Part shown: positions 39,001-54,000 of the stretch, piece by piece
How positions within the stretch are numbered: the stretch's first letter is position 1
Layout of the letters: each line of letters opens with the position of its first letter
NCBI GenBank assembly: GCA_024509875.1
Contig: JAMPIV010004266.1
Coordinates: forward strand, 62,001-126,000
DNA length: 64,000 bases
From: Oreohelix idahoensis
Lineage: Eukaryota > Mollusca > Gastropoda > Stylommatophora > Oreohelicidae
Direction: 5' to 3'
The notes under the pieces: model-generated
The model's database searches: none
What the model was told of the DNA's origin: nothing
What the model saw: the letters and a program-made list of their open reading frames with translations, nothing else
Translations under genes and position numbers: made by a program

Positions 39001-42000
39001 AAAACACTAAAAAGTTAACTGTAGCAATACGATCTTACTAAATACAAATTACTGTTGTAGACAATAAAACTTTCTATTTAGTCTTCAAACATCAAGGTAA
39101 TCCATTTACAATTCTTTTCGATCGGCCAGAATATGACAACGCCCACTCATCAACTAAATCTAATGTGTCTAAGTATATAAACCAATAAAACGGTATTGAA
39201 TCAGTTCTTAAAATAACGGTTCACATGAAACACGGGACGTTTTGGGTTTTACCCTTCGTCAGCCACAGTTACAAACAGGTGACAAGGACAAGAATTACAT
39301 ATAGGTACTACAAAAACATACGATGATGAGAAACATACACCAAATGAGCGATACAAGCAGATGGAAAAAGTAAACACACACAGTGATGAGCGAAAAAAGA
39401 ACAATAATAATACAAGAAAATCGTAAAACCTGAAAGAAATACCGAAACAAGAAAGTAAATAATCAACAAAACGAAAAAAAGAATGAACAACAAAACTTTG
39501 GAACAAGTAAAAGGTCACTTAGCTAGATCCGTAGATGCTTGGAATAGAACACTGAGGTACCTTGTCCAAGAAATCCCCTAAGGAAATGACGTATAAGATA
39601 GCGACAATTTAAAAAGAAACAAAAGGATACGAAACAAACCAAAACAAAAACATAAGAAGATAGATCGAAAAAACAACGAATAAAGAAGAATGAAAAAGAG
39701 AGAAAAAAGCCACCAGAATAATGCAAAATGATGGACATTAAGGCAGATAAAACAGCCCATTTGAAAAATAAGACGATTCTCCAACGAAAAGCGAGTCCGG
39801 TCATCACCGACACATGAAAGGAGGACAGTGACGCGAATATCGGAATTACCGGAATGGTCAGGCCTATTGAAATGAAGGGCCACCGGTAAATGTTTGCCAT
39901 GATAGATGTCATTTAAGTGCTCACGAAACCTGTCCGCCAAACGTCTGCCAGTTTCACCAATATAGGTAATGCCACACCTCTTGCAGATGATAGCATAAAT
40001 CGGGTTTCTGGATTCGCATGTGAAAGACTCGCTAATGACAAATTTTCCTTTTGGAAAAGTGACTGACTGAGTTTGGAGTACAAATGGACAGCTCTTACAT
40101 ATACGGCGTTAGCACGGTTTAGTACCAAAGTATGAAGGGCTAGTATGTCTCAAGTGACTGTACAAGAATATCCCTAAAATTCCTATCCCTATGATGTGCC
40201 ACCAAAGGTGTATCACGAAACAACTCTCTAGTATCAGGATCAGAGTGGAGAATAGGCAGATGTCGAAACAGACATCTCTTCACCGCCAGACAATGAGGAT
40301 GGAAAGTTAGAACCAGTTTGAGTCTGTCAGATTGGACAGAAGGTTTAGTAGTGAGTGCCATCTGACGAGTGACGCGTGTGATGCGATTAAGAGCATCAGA
40401 TAAAACATGTTCTGGATAAAGACGTCGGCGAAAGAACTCGAGCATCTCTTGAGCTCGCTGATGGAAATCATCGTCATCGTGACATAACCGACGCAAGCGA
40501 AGAAGTTGAGAAAAGGGAATGGAATTTTTACAACTAAGAGGATGCGATGAAGTATAAAGAAGGAAACCATGAGCGTCAGTAGCCTTATAATAGACAGACG
40601 TTTTAAGACCAGTAGGGCTAATAGTCACAGTGATGTCAAGGAAGTTCACTGAAGTCGTAGAAATTTCAGAAGTGAATTTGATGGCAGGATTGAAATTACC
40701 AACATAGTCAATAAATCGACGGAGGTCTACCTCAGACATGTCTGTAATGCCAATACCATCAACAATATAGCGGCGGTAAAACTCAGGTATCGGTCCATCG
40801 TAACTTTGAAAGACCAAATATTTAAAGTGGCCCATAAACAGGCAAGCGTAACTAGGGCCCTTCTTAGTACCCATAGCGACGCCACTGATTTGGTTGAAGA
40901 ATTGGCCATTAAACTTAAAAGAGTTGAGAATAAGAACCAACTCAGCAAGGCGAAGAAGCGGACCTGTACTAATAGTAAGATCAGTACGCTGGTCGAGAAA
41001 AAATTGTAGTGCCTTGAGACCATCAGCATGTGGAATAGAAGTATAAAGGGAACAAACATCTAGGAGGAAAAGACAGTATGTACGGCCAGGCGTGAATCTG
41101 ATTGAATCAAAGGTAGTGATAGCATGAGTAGTGTCCTTCAAATAAGAAGGCAGATTGGTGACTAAAGGCTGGAAAATACTATCAAGGAATTCAGAAATAC
41201 GTTCAGTGGGACAAGAACAGGCTGAAACAATAGGTCTACCAGGGTTAGCAATTTTATGCACCTTAGGAAGCATGTAAAAGGAAGGCTTACCAAGACTACT
41301 ATCAAAAATATGGAGAGATAAAGCACCAGAAGGAAGAAGATCATCATGGACAAGGCCACGGATAGTCTCATAAACAGTAAGATTATTCCGGACTGTTGCA
41401 TCACCAGAACAAGGTGAGTAAAAGGTGGTGTTACCTAGCTGTGTAACTCCTTCATGAGTGTATAAGTCCTTACGCCAAACAACCATTGCGCCACCTTTGT
41501 CTGCCGGATTGATAACAATATCCTCATGTTTTCTAAGGCGTGACAATGCCCGCCATTCAGAAGACGTGAGGTTAGATCGACGGAAATGGCATAGAGTAAG
41601 CTGGTCAATGTCATGTAAAGTATTGGCAATATATAAATCCAGAGCATGAGAAGCTCCTGGAGCTGGAGCCCAGTCTTGTTTGGGTTTGTCAAAACGACGA
41701 AAGATATCATCAGTACCGGAAACCCTGGTAGAATCATTACCATTACGATAGTAATATTTGAGACGCATGTGGCGATGGAAGCTGTGAACATCTTGAAGCA
41801 GAGAATATTTGTCAAAATTAGAACGAAGAGGAACAAACTTAAGACCTTTGCTCAGGACAGACAATTCATTAGGAGACAGATGCAAATCTGGAGGAATGCA
41901 AATAACTTTAGCATGGGCAGAAGACTGAATAGAGGACCCTGAAGGAGGTTGCGGATGGAGGCGGCGCAATTTCTCTTTTTTATGCGTGCTCAAACGAGTA

Positions 42001-45000
42001 TAGAGCTCCCTATTCGTATCATGGATAATAGTGCGAATAAGAGGGAACGCTGCTGGGCACGAAGAAGTCAGTAGACATAGTTGTTGAGTAAGGTTGGATT
42101 TGGAATGTTCAAATTCAGTCAGCTGGCGTTTATGTATAGCAATGACGCACCTCATATGTTGGAAGGAACATTTCTTCTCAACTTATTGTAAGCGGTGCTG
42201 GTCAGCAGGATGAGGAAGTCCAGCCAACAGATAGAAGCTAGAGACAAACCCTTTGAGAATGACCCTAGCACGGAGACAGTTCTTGAGAAAATTAATGTGA
42301 CATGTACAGCGTGTCTTCTTGTATATAGTAAAGGCTAAGTCAGAAGCAGTACAAGGTATGTCAGAAGGCATGAGAGAAAATTCTTCTTCTTCTTCTTCGA
42401 TCCTTAGCCACCGACCGTCAAAGCAGTCAGTGGCCATCACGCCTAGTGGCGTCTTGTAGGGCAACAACAAATTGATTCCACTTTGCACGGTCGGTGGCCA
42501 TCCTTCGTACAGTGCCCCAACTCTGGTTCATTCTTTGCATCTCAGCCTCCACAGTCCTCCGCCAAGTTGTTTTTGGTCGGCCTCTCTTTCGCTTTCCTTC
42601 AGGGGTCCAAAGCATAGCTGTTCTTGTGATGGCATCGGGGTCTCTTCTGAGGACATGACCAACCCAGCTCCAGCGTCTGCCAGCTATGATGGTATGCATG
42701 TCCTCTTGCTTGCTACGAGTAAGCAGATCTTGGTTGGTGATGGTATTCGGCCAAAAGATTCGGTGAATTTTTTCTTAGGCATGTTGTGTGAAAAGAGGAC
42801 AATTTTGACATTTCCTTCTCTGTGACTCTCCAGCATTCCGCACCATAGAGAAGCACAGAAAGCAAGCAACTCTGGTATAATCTTAATTTTGTGCTTGTGC
42901 TGTATTGGGAGGACTTCCAGATGTTATTTAGGCTAAAGAAGGCTGTTCTTGCCTTATTCATTCTGATGTTGATGTCTTTGCCTGCCCCACCGTCTGGTGT
43001 TACTATGCTTCCTAGGTATGTGAAGGTATCTGTCTGTACCAGTTGCTGATTCCTTACTGATATGGGATCAGGGTTGCTCACATTGAGCGTCATGACCTCA
43101 GACTTCTTTAAATTGATGTTCAAGCCCACCTGCTGGCTAAATTTATTAAGTCTATCCGTTTTTTCCTGGATGTGTTGATGTGAATGTGCCAGCAGTGCAA
43201 TGTCATCTGCATATTCCAGATCTTCCAATGTTGAAAATGTAGTCCATCTTATTCCTCTTGGACTGCCCTCTGTTGTCTGGCGCATCACCCAGTCTATGAC
43301 TGTTAAAAATAGAGTGGTTGATAAGGGGCATCCCTGTCGTACTCCTGTCTTCACCTCGAAGGTTAGGTTGCTCTGCCCAACACTACACGTAAAGTTGGCA
43401 TAGAGGCTTTTAATGATTGACACTATGCAGCTTGGAATTCCATAAGCCCTCAGTATTTTCCATAAACTGTCCCTATGTATGCTGTCAAAAGCCTTTTCAA
43501 AATCAACAAAATTTATGTAAAGCTGTCTTTGCCATTCTGAGCACTGCTCTATAATGTTCCTGAGAGTGAATATATGGTCTACACATCTTCTGTTCTTTCT
43601 AAATCCTGCTTGTTCTTTCCTCAGTTTGTAGTCTACTGCCTTTGAAATTCTCTGTATAATTATCCTGCCTAGTATTTTGCTGGGAACTGAGAGAAGAGTG
43701 ATTCCTCTCCAATTATTGCAGTCTGAAAGATCTCCCTTCTTGGGCAATTTGACAATTATTCCTTTGTTCCACTCTGATGGTGTTGTCCCCGTTTTCCACA
43801 CTTGTGCAAATAGTGGTTCAAATAGTTCTGCTGCTAGCCCAGGGTCTGTCTTAAATAGCTCTGCATTTAAGTTATCATGGCCCGGAGCTTTACCGTTCTT
43901 TAACCCTTTGATTGCTGTGATGATTTCTTTTCGTGGAATGTCTGTATTTACATCTAGATCGTTTTCAGCCTCAGGAACATTCAATTGTGTCTCTGGTATT
44001 TCCTTGTTCAGAGTTTCTCTGAAGTGCTCTGCCCATCTTGTTTCCTGTCCCTCTGCTGTCTTGATGAGATTTCCTTGCTTATCTCTTACTAATGTAATAT
44101 TGTTTGCACCTTGTTTTCCGCTGATGAATTTAGTTATTTTGTATACTGTGCTTTGTTCATTTCTCAGTGCTGCCTCTTCTGCCTGTTTTGCAAGATCGTC
44201 TAGGAAATTCCTTTTGTTGGCTCGGGTTTGGCGTTTAACTTCCCTGTCCAGTTGACTGTATTGTTCGCTATATAGTTGCTTTAACCTGGGGGACTTCGCT
44301 TCTGTTTTCTTTCTTTTCATTTCCTTCTCATCTTTTCTAGAGAGGAAAAAGGCTATTCAGCGGATGTGTCGCTAGAGAGTGGTGTGATTTGGCTTCGTCC
44401 TGATAGGGGACTGTGTTTTCATGTCGGCCTGTTGCCGGGGAAAAAGTGATCTCAGTATTTGTGGGGAAGGTGATAGTCGTCTAAACCTATCATGTATGCT
44501 TTACCCCAGTGTTTAGTCGTATTGCCAAGGAATGGCAGTGTCATATTTCCTATACCAAGGTAATAAAAGATACTCTTATGAACTCTCGATCGAAGCCACC
44601 ATTTTCGATAATTACGATTTGAATGTTTAAGAGAATATATTTGACTCGATGAAAAACGACTTCGATTCCTAGCAGCACTATATCCTGTAGATTGCAGTCA
44701 ATTGTTCATGATCAAATCTACAGAGCAACGAAATGTTTTATGAATGACTAACTTTAGAACAGATTCATTATCTGTATTCAAACGTGAGTGACCGCTCACG
44801 AGTGGAGCCATCTTGGAACCAAAACATGTAGGACTTTCAAGAAGAGAAAAGGGATGCCCGTATTATCGCTTGATCAGTCCAGAGATCACTGCTACACATG
44901 AGAACCCATTGCTAGCGGTTCAATATTATTATATGGAAAAATATGTGCTGAACATTATGTTGAAGAATCGTCGCTAGACGAGATTAGGTTTAGAAGCCAT

Positions 45001-48000
45001 CTGAAATATTGTTTACAAGCTGACGTGCTCAGTCAGTGAAGTCAGATGATATATGTATGGGCGATACTGAGTGCTTGGCTACTGACAGTCCATTATACAA
45101 TTATTCTACATGAGTGCCCATGTAACATTGCAAGACCATTTGTCCACTGTACTATGATGTATTATGGCAACCTGTGATTTGTCACTATCTGTGCTGTCGA
45201 GTGTGTACGTCCAATTAAACTTTAGAAAAGGTACACAGTCGTTGGTGTCGATGACTTCCGGTCATACATGAGTGTGAGAAGAGAACATTTGTCAACAACA
45301 CGAACCCTTATCATCATTCGCACATTATACACTCCATCCATGTCTACACACCACTGCGTAGGTCAAGTTGACATTCCATACACTACAGTGGGGCAGGCAA
45401 CACCATAGAGATCTTGTCAACTGATGATGGTGGCTGACGCCTGTCTTCCAGCAGTACTTTATCAATATATATTAACAACTTTATCAACTGGTGGACCAGC
45501 TTTCTGGGTTTGACCTCGCAGAAATTCAGAAGTCAACAGATTACCGATACCAGACCGTTTCCTGTGGCTGATACGACACACTTGCAGTATTGGTTTGCTC
45601 TTTGTCAACACTTCGTCACGTGACCTGTCAAGTGAATGCAGTATGTAGGTCAGCGTTGTTGACATTTTTTACATTAGACATTATAGAGTTTCACAGAACA
45701 GTTGGATCAATTCTTGTCAGTGTTAACAGGAAGACAGTATTTGTGAACTAAGAAGTCCTATTTTCATCGATGGATCTTCTTGTTTGCCATATATGAACTT
45801 TAATATTTAAGGCCAGAATGTTTAATTGAATAAAGTGGCAGTTTGTTTGTTTTCATGAAAAATAACTTTGCCATTACTGTAAGACTGAGCCTATTTTGCA
45901 ACACATACTATCATACACATAATTTATATATATTTATGTTTACATGTTATGTGTTTGTATAGTATGTTAGTTTCTATGTCAGCGGGTTGTGTTTAAGGTT
46001 GGGCGGCGTCCTCACAACAGAATATCCCACGTCATAGAGGGTCCGTTGTGGGCGTTTTCTATAGGTGCAATTTTCTTGATTGAAAATTTGCTGCGACAAC
46101 TGTTGCTTTTGTGTTAGCTGTGAAGTCTGTAATTATTGTTATTTTTGTAATATTTCTTTGTTCTTTAGTTTTGTTTTGATTTGTTTGTAATTTGTTGGTC
46201 TAACCTTTTCTATCTTTCAGTTCTATTCATAATTTATATTCATATATTGTGACGTCATTTGTGTTGTTATGCTTTGCAGATTCAGTGATTATTTTCATTG
46301 ATTTCCCTATTTGATTTATTTTGATTTCTGCAAACGTTCTTGTATTGTCAGTCCTATTTGTACTTTATGTATTCTGTTGGTTGACATATGTTTTATATGG
46401 GTATATTTCATAAGACACAATTGCCTGTGCACTGCACTTGGATTATGGTATAAACCAGTACCTGATTATTATTACTATTATACAAGACCTTATTAAAGGC
46501 TTGTGACCCACAGATATTGGGTTAGTATACTGATAAATCAAGTCATTGAGAACTTGTGGTATTATTATTGATTCAGGTGATTAGTATTATTGTTAGACAT
46601 CATGTCTACTTTAGATTACTTCATTACACAAGGGAAAGCCCTTGATAAGACTGGTCAACAATAACTACAGAGGTGATAATAACCGAGGTAGATCTCAATA
46701 CAAAAGACATAAACCACATTTTCAGGCAAACTCTGCACAACAAGAGTCCCATGAAGCCTATAAACAGAGTAAAGATAATAATGATGCTAGTAATATGGCA
46801 TGTGCCGCTTTTGATTTTGGGAGAGCATCTCAGTGCCCCCAATGCAAAACGTTATTTGAGCCAACCACAGTGTCTACTTTAAGCTGTGGCCATCCTCTTC
46901 CTGCTCTTCCAGCATCAGTCGCGCATGATGGAAGAGGTTCTCTTGTCTTACATAAGGGTTTAGTGAATAACAATCCAGTCTCTGTGCTATTTGATTCTGG
47001 ATGCACCACAATTGGTGTTAGGCAGTCACTCGTAGATCCTACCCGTGCCACTGGACAAGTAGTCAAATGTGTAACATTTGGCGGCACATTAGAGAAATAC
47101 TCTACTGCTATCATTAGGATTGCTACTCCTTTCTTTACAGGAGATGTACACGCATGTCTTCTTCCGAATCCGATCGCTGACCTCATCATCGGTCGCATTC
47201 ATGGAGTCAAGGAATGCACTCCGCAACAAATTTCCACGTGGGAAAGGCAAAACATGCAGATTGCTAACGCTGTAGTCACTAGAGCTCAGGCTCTTAATAT
47301 GCCTCAAACTTCATCTACTGAAGATAATGAAGTGCATAACCAAGATAATCCCTTGGTAATTTCTCGTGACTCGTTTATAAAACAGCAAGAAGATGATCCC
47401 ACTTTGAAGAAATTCTTCATTCTTGCAACTAAAGGTGATCCGAATAAAGACACAAGTCGTAAATCGTGGATTACAAAGAAGAATGGCGTACTTGTACGTA
47501 TGGTTCAAGACTCCATTACGTCAAGTCATTCTCAAATCCTGGTTCCCAAGAATTTGAGAGTTAAAATTTTGCAGCACGCTCACGACTCTCAGTGTGCTGG
47601 ACACATGGGTTTTTCCCGTACTAAGTCAAGAGTCCTTGCGGCTTTCTTTTGGCCATTGGTAAACAAGGACATACGGATTTATTGTCGATCTTGTAAAGTA
47701 TGTCAGGAAGTTAAATCCAAAGGTCCACGGCATGCTGCACCCATTCAGGCGGCGGACATTCCTATTCGGCCGTTCCAAAAAATGGCTATAGACATTATTG
47801 GTCCATTTAAGATCAAGTCTGCCAGAGGACATCAGTTTATCTTGACGTGTGTTGATATGTGCACACGTTGGCCAGAGGCTATTCCTCTGAAGAGCATTAC
47901 TACTGCTGATATTGCAGATGCTCTTTGGCTTATATTTTCTCGTCTGGGGTTCCCCGGAGAGATATTGTCAGACCATGGCACCCAACTGATATCAGATACC

Positions 48001-51000
48001 ATGTCTCAAGTAATGTCTACTCTGCAGATAGATAGATCTTTAAGTAGTATCTACCATCCAATGTCTAATGGTATGGTCGAACGCCTTAATAGAACACTTA
48101 AAAAACTTACTGGGGAAGATAACTGAGGATCATCCTCAAGACTGGGACAGAGTTTTACCTGCGGCCCTCTTCGCTTACAGAGAGGTACCCAATGAACATA
48201 CGGGATTTTCTCCCTTTGAACTCGTCTTTGGCGCGCGTCCGCGTGGCCCTATGTCGTTGCTTCACGATCTCATAACATCTGACAATATTGACGATGACAC
48301 AAAGTCATCCTACGAATATGTCATCGCGTTGAGACAAAAGATTATCGAAGCATGCAAATTAGCAACTTCTTCTTCTGAATTTGCGAAACAGAAGGCAAGG
48401 CAATTTGCCAATAAGAAGAGATGCTTACGACAACTTTGTCCTGGTGACAAAGCATTTGTATTACTACCTTGTAGGGAAAACAGATTACTTATTTCTTGGA
48501 AAGGTCCGTACGATATAATATCGAAAATTTCCGATGTCGACTATATTGTCGATATTGATGGGAAGCATAAAACCTTCCACATCAATATGCTTACTGAATT
48601 CTATGAACGTCCGGATTATTTGCAACCCATTTTCCAAGCAACGGACAATTCTCCAGTACCACATGGTCATTACTCATCACTGTCCGTGATACAGGATGAG
48701 GAAACAAGTTTTTCAGATGTAAATCTTCCTCTTCCAATGATCCCACTTCATTCCAGTGAATCATGGAAGAACGTTACTGTCTCTCCTGATTTGTCTCTAG
48801 GAGAACAGCGACAAGTTTCAACTATGTTGCAAACATTTCAGGATGTACTCACTGACATCCCTGGACAAACGAATGTCATTCAACATGACATTGTTCTAAC
48901 TGACCATACTCCTATTAGGGTTAGACCTTATCCTATACCTATACATTTTCAAGCACAGGTCGAGAAAGAGTTGGATGAGATGATAGATTTGAAAATAATC
49001 GAACCATCCACCTCTGCATATTCTTCGCCGATGGTTATTGTGCGTAAAAAGACAATAACATACGTCTTTGCGTTGACTATCGAAAATTGAATCAAGTAAC
49101 GAAGTTCGATGCCGAACCTATGCCTTTACTGGAAGAGCTACTTACTCGACTCTCCAAATCTCATTTTTTCACTAAACTTGATTTGTCTAAAGGATATTGG
49201 CAAGTTCCTTTATCTGAACGCGCCAAACCTCTCACGGCTTTTTCAACACCTAGAGGTTTGTTCCAATGGAATTTTATGCCTTTCGGTCTTATGAACGCAC
49301 CAGCTACGTTCGTACGCATGATGCGCCGAATCCTATCTTATCGGTCAGATGTCATTGCATATCTAGACGACATCTGTCTTTTCAGCGATACTTGGGAAGA
49401 TCACTATTCAGGGTTAGATGAATTGCTGTCTACTTTGCGTGAGCACAACCTGACAGCGAAACCCTCTAAAGCCTATATTGGTTTTAGCGAAATTTCTTTC
49501 CTAGGCCACCGAGTTGGTCATGGTTTCCTAAAGACAGAGGACCATAATACTAGTAAGATACTTAACATCTCAATCCCTAAGACTAAAAAACAGGTGAGAA
49601 GTCTGTTAGGTCTTATTCAATTTTATGGCAGATTCATTCAGAATCTATCCTCTATCATGGCACCTCTCTCAACACTTCTAAAGAAAGGTTCGCCTAATGT
49701 GGTCCACTGGTCTCAGGAATGCCAATGCTCTCTGGATAAGATTAAAACACTGTTTTCAACACCACCTATTTTAGTGCTACCTACTAAAGATAAGACATTC
49801 GTTCTTCGTAGTGACGCTTCATCCACTGGGATTGGAGCGGCACTAATGCAAGAGTACTCTGGAACTCTGCATCCTGTAATGTATATTTCCAGAAAACTTA
49901 ATGCGGCAGAAAGGAATTATTCGGTTTTAGACCGTGAGCTATTAGCTATGGTTTGGTCGATCCTCAAACTACAGAGATTCCTTCTAGGCGCACATTTCAT
50001 TGTAGAAACAGACCAAAAAGCTCTTACTGCTATACAGAGTAAGAATTTGAAGAGCTCGAGGTCTACTCGATATGCAATTGCTCTTCAACCTTTTCATTTC
50101 TCTGTGCGAGCTATTCGTGGATCAGATAATGTGATGGCAGACATTCTGACAAGATGCCCACATGATTCCACATAACTATTAGGGCTTAGACTTCTTGATA
50201 TGTCTAGTTCTATAGTAGTTCCTTTTCTATATCATGATAGATACACATTTGTAATTTAATAATATAATGATTGTATCACTACATAGCGGTTCATGTATGT
50301 TTATTCACCGCTGTGCTTTGATGATTTTTTCTTCATAAATCATAAATTTAAGATATCTAATACGTAGTGATGATATGAATTTTTTAGGCATTGTGTAATT
50401 GCCAGAATTGTATTATACTTTGATGACACCTTCCTGGAAAAATATACTTGTAGAGAAATAATTTCTCTCAGTTTATGAGACACATTCTCACCAGTCGCTC
50501 CATAAGTCGACTTAGCCTCATATTAGGCGTTATAGGTATTCCTGATATTTTCATCTGCGCATTATTCATGCGTTGTGAGCCTATTGTACGTTGCTCCGAG
50601 ATGTATTTCAAAAAGAAAAAAAAATGTTCCATTTTTTTTTCCCGGGAGGTGTGGTAAGACTGTTACGTGCAGTCTTTGATATCTTACAATATTATACATT
50701 GGTATTCTTGTTATCTTCGCAAATATTTTGAAAGCAAAATTGTGCTTAAGGGAAAGTCATTATTGTGTTACTTCCCTTGAAAGTTGTGTCGGCTCTTTCG
50801 ATCAAACTCCGCGGATAAATCCATTTTACTGCGATTTATTCGTTGTTTGGGTAATAATAGATTGTTCTTGCTTCAGAATATCTATGGCCTGAATTTATGT
50901 GTATTGTTTGTCTGAGTAGGACGAGTCTGTTTTATATCTGTATATCTTTACATATCTAAGTCGAACTATATGTTCTGTTGTCTCTAGAGAGGTAAAAGGC

Positions 51001-54000
51001 TATTCAGCGGATGTGTCGTTAGAGGGTGGTGTGATTTGGCTTCGTCCTGATAGGGACTGTGTTTTCATGTCGGCCTGTTGCCGGGGAAAAAGTGATCTCA
51101 GTATTTGTGGGGAAGGTGATAGTCGTCTAAACCTATCATGTATGTGTAACTGTCTTTTTTTTCTTGTTGAGGTGATCACTGGCCCAAGACAGTATACATG
51201 TTGTTAGATGTGTAGTGCGAGCATATGATGAATTGAGTGTGGGTGCGAATGAAGACGCGAATGTGTTTAGGCTCGTATAGATGTAGATCCTGCAACCCAT
51301 ACTCTCACATGCAGTAATCAAGGATGCTTTGACACTGCAGGCATGTTTCAAGACATTTATTTACGAGAACACACATAGTATCAACAGGAACAGTCAGTGT
51401 AACAAGGTCATGCTGACCTGAAATCGATAGGTATACATTTGGCATTCAAAAAGGTAAACATCGGAATAGACGTGCATGGTCAATAGCAAAGTTCTTCAAT
51501 AATGACAGTTCGTAGCGTCGCCCTTGGCGTCTCTGACTAAACGCGTCAGATGCCTTAGTTACTTTGACACACAGGTGCAACTTGGCACTCCCCGCCAATT
51601 GCACATATCAGGCTGTAGTATAATAGCCGAAAGCACAGGCCTCGTTCTGACGTCGGCCGTGTACTTCTGTTAAATAGGTTATCATCAACCCTGCAGTAAT
51701 ACTTATTGTAGATATGAATTCCGCCAATCTGCGGCTCCCACAATATATCTTCGTCACTGGATTTCTGGACAATATAAGACTAACAGTCTTGGATGGCTAC
51801 CTCGAGCACAAATATATAAGTTCTGAAATGGCAGATCAGTGAGCTGCTGTTCACCCTAGGTAATCCTTTACATGTTCTGCCACCGAAAAGCGTAATAATG
51901 CATAAAGGTCGGTATTACCTGGCAAATGAATCCTCAGAACATCACAAGGAATTCTGTCGTCATCCCGACGCACAGAGATTCACTGGGGAAAACTGCCATA
52001 GCAGTTACTTCGAAGATTCTCCCCGAAAAACAATGGACTCTTGGTCCCTTCAGAAAAACAGGACCTTCCCGGCTTGCCGGAAGTATATCTCTCTCCCGCT
52101 TAAAAAACCTTCCCATAGGCCTACGCCGAACTGACAACCTCTGACCCTACAGGTCAAACACAATGAATGAATAAACAAGGGAAGACAACCCCTAATCAAC
52201 CTGACATCGCAGGTAAAGACACAATTATACTTATGATACAAACATAAGCAAATAACTTGACAGATGACTCCGTCGAAAATGACAGCAACAGTATGCTTTA
52301 CCCCAGTGTTTAGTCGTATTGCCAAGGAATGGCAGTGTCATATTTCCTATACCAAGGTAATAAAAGATACTCTTATGAACTCTCGATCGAAGCCACCATT
52401 TTCGATAATTACGATTTGAATGTTTAAGAGAATATATTTGACTCGATGAAAACGACTTCGATTCCTAGCAGCACTATATCCTGTAGATTGCAGTCAATTG
52501 TTCATGATCAAATCTACAGAGCAACGAAATGTTTTATGAATGACTAACTTTAGAACAGATTCATTATCTGTATTCAAACGTGAGTGACCGCTCACGAGTG
52601 GAGCCATCTTGGAACCAAAACATGTAGGACTTTCAAGAAGAGAAAAGGGATGCCCGTATTATCGCTTGATCAGTCCAGAGATCACTGCTACACATGAGAA
52701 CCCATTGCTAGCGGTTCAATATTATTATATGGAAAAATATGTGCTGAACATTATGTTGAAGAATCGTCGCTAGACGAGATTAGGTTTAGAAGCCATCTGA
52801 AATATTGTTTACAAGCTGACGTGCTCAGTCAGTGAAGTCAGATGATTATATGTATGGGCGATACTGAGTGCTTGGCTACTGACAGTCCATTATACAATTA
52901 TTCTACATGAGTGCCCATGTAACATTGCAAGACCATCTGTCCACTGTACTATGATGTATTATGGCAACCTGTGATTTGTCACTATCTGTGCTGTCGAGTG
53001 TGTACGTCCAATTAAACTTTAGAAAAGGTACACAGTCGTTGGTGTCGATGACTTCCGGTCATACATGAGTGTGAGAAGAGAACATTTGTCAACAACACGA
53101 ACCCTTATCATCATTCGCACATTATACACTCCATCCATGTCTACACACCACTGCGTAGGTCAAGTTGACATTCCATACACTACAGTGGGGCAGGCAACAC
53201 CATAGAGATCTTGTCAACTGATGATGGTGGCTGACGCCTGTCTTCCAGCAGTACTTTATCAATATATATTAACAACTTTATCAGGGGTCCTTCAATTTGC
53301 TGATGTCAAACCTTTTCTGTGTAGTTACAGTTGGTCCAGCCCTTCTTAGTTTCACTTTCAGTTTTGCTACTACTAAATGGTGATCGCTTCCCACATCTGC
53401 ACCTCTTCTTACCTTCACATCTTGTAATGCATGTCTCCATCTACCGTTAACCATGATGTGGTCTATCTGGTTTCTGTCCCGACCATTTGGTGATTCCCAT
53501 GTTAACTTGTGAATTTCCTTATGTGGGAAAAGTGTTCATCCAATGACCAGGTTGTTAATGCTGCAGAAACTTATTAGCTTATCCCCATTTTCGTTTGCTG
53601 TTCCGCTGCCGCATTTCCCCATTGTTCTTTCATTATATGTATTGTGTGTACCAACTTTCGCATTGAGGTCTCTCATTACTATAACAAGATCATATCTAGG
53701 TGTGTCCTCCATTTCTTTCTGCAGTTGTTGATAGAATTCATCCTTGACCTCCTCATCGCTATCATTCGTTGGTGCGTAGCATTGTATTATTGTAGTGTTG
53801 GTGAATCTCCCTCTCAATCTCAATCGTATCAGTCTGTTGTTGATGGGTTTCCATTCCAGTAATGTCCTTTCTATCCCTTTCTGTAGAATAATGGCTACGC
53901 CTTCACTGTGCTGTCCATCCTCTCTTCCAGAGTAAAGTACTGTTTCTCCTGTTGCTGTTTTAACTTTTCCTGCCCCTGTCCATCTGCTCTCGCTTATCCC

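Larger units (their letters stand above)
44331..53283 (+). mobile_element. Ty3/Gypsy-type LTR retrotransposon with integrase ahead of RT
   Basis: This is an LTR element on the plus strand: truncated 5' LTR (44331-45486), leader, pol (46614-50178) and 3' LTR (about 50650-53283, containing another insertion). The RT and RNase H are Ty3/Gypsy-like, but the order is protease, integrase, RT, RNase H, as in copia. This layout is known in Gmr1-like elements. No gag was recognised in 45487-46613. The high LTR similarity suggests recent arrival, though pol already has two frameshifts. Confidence 0.9.

Noticed and set aside
46830..47307. Minus-strand frames over the protease region
   Set aside because: They are shadows of the plus-strand Gypsy pol frame, which has clear domain motifs.
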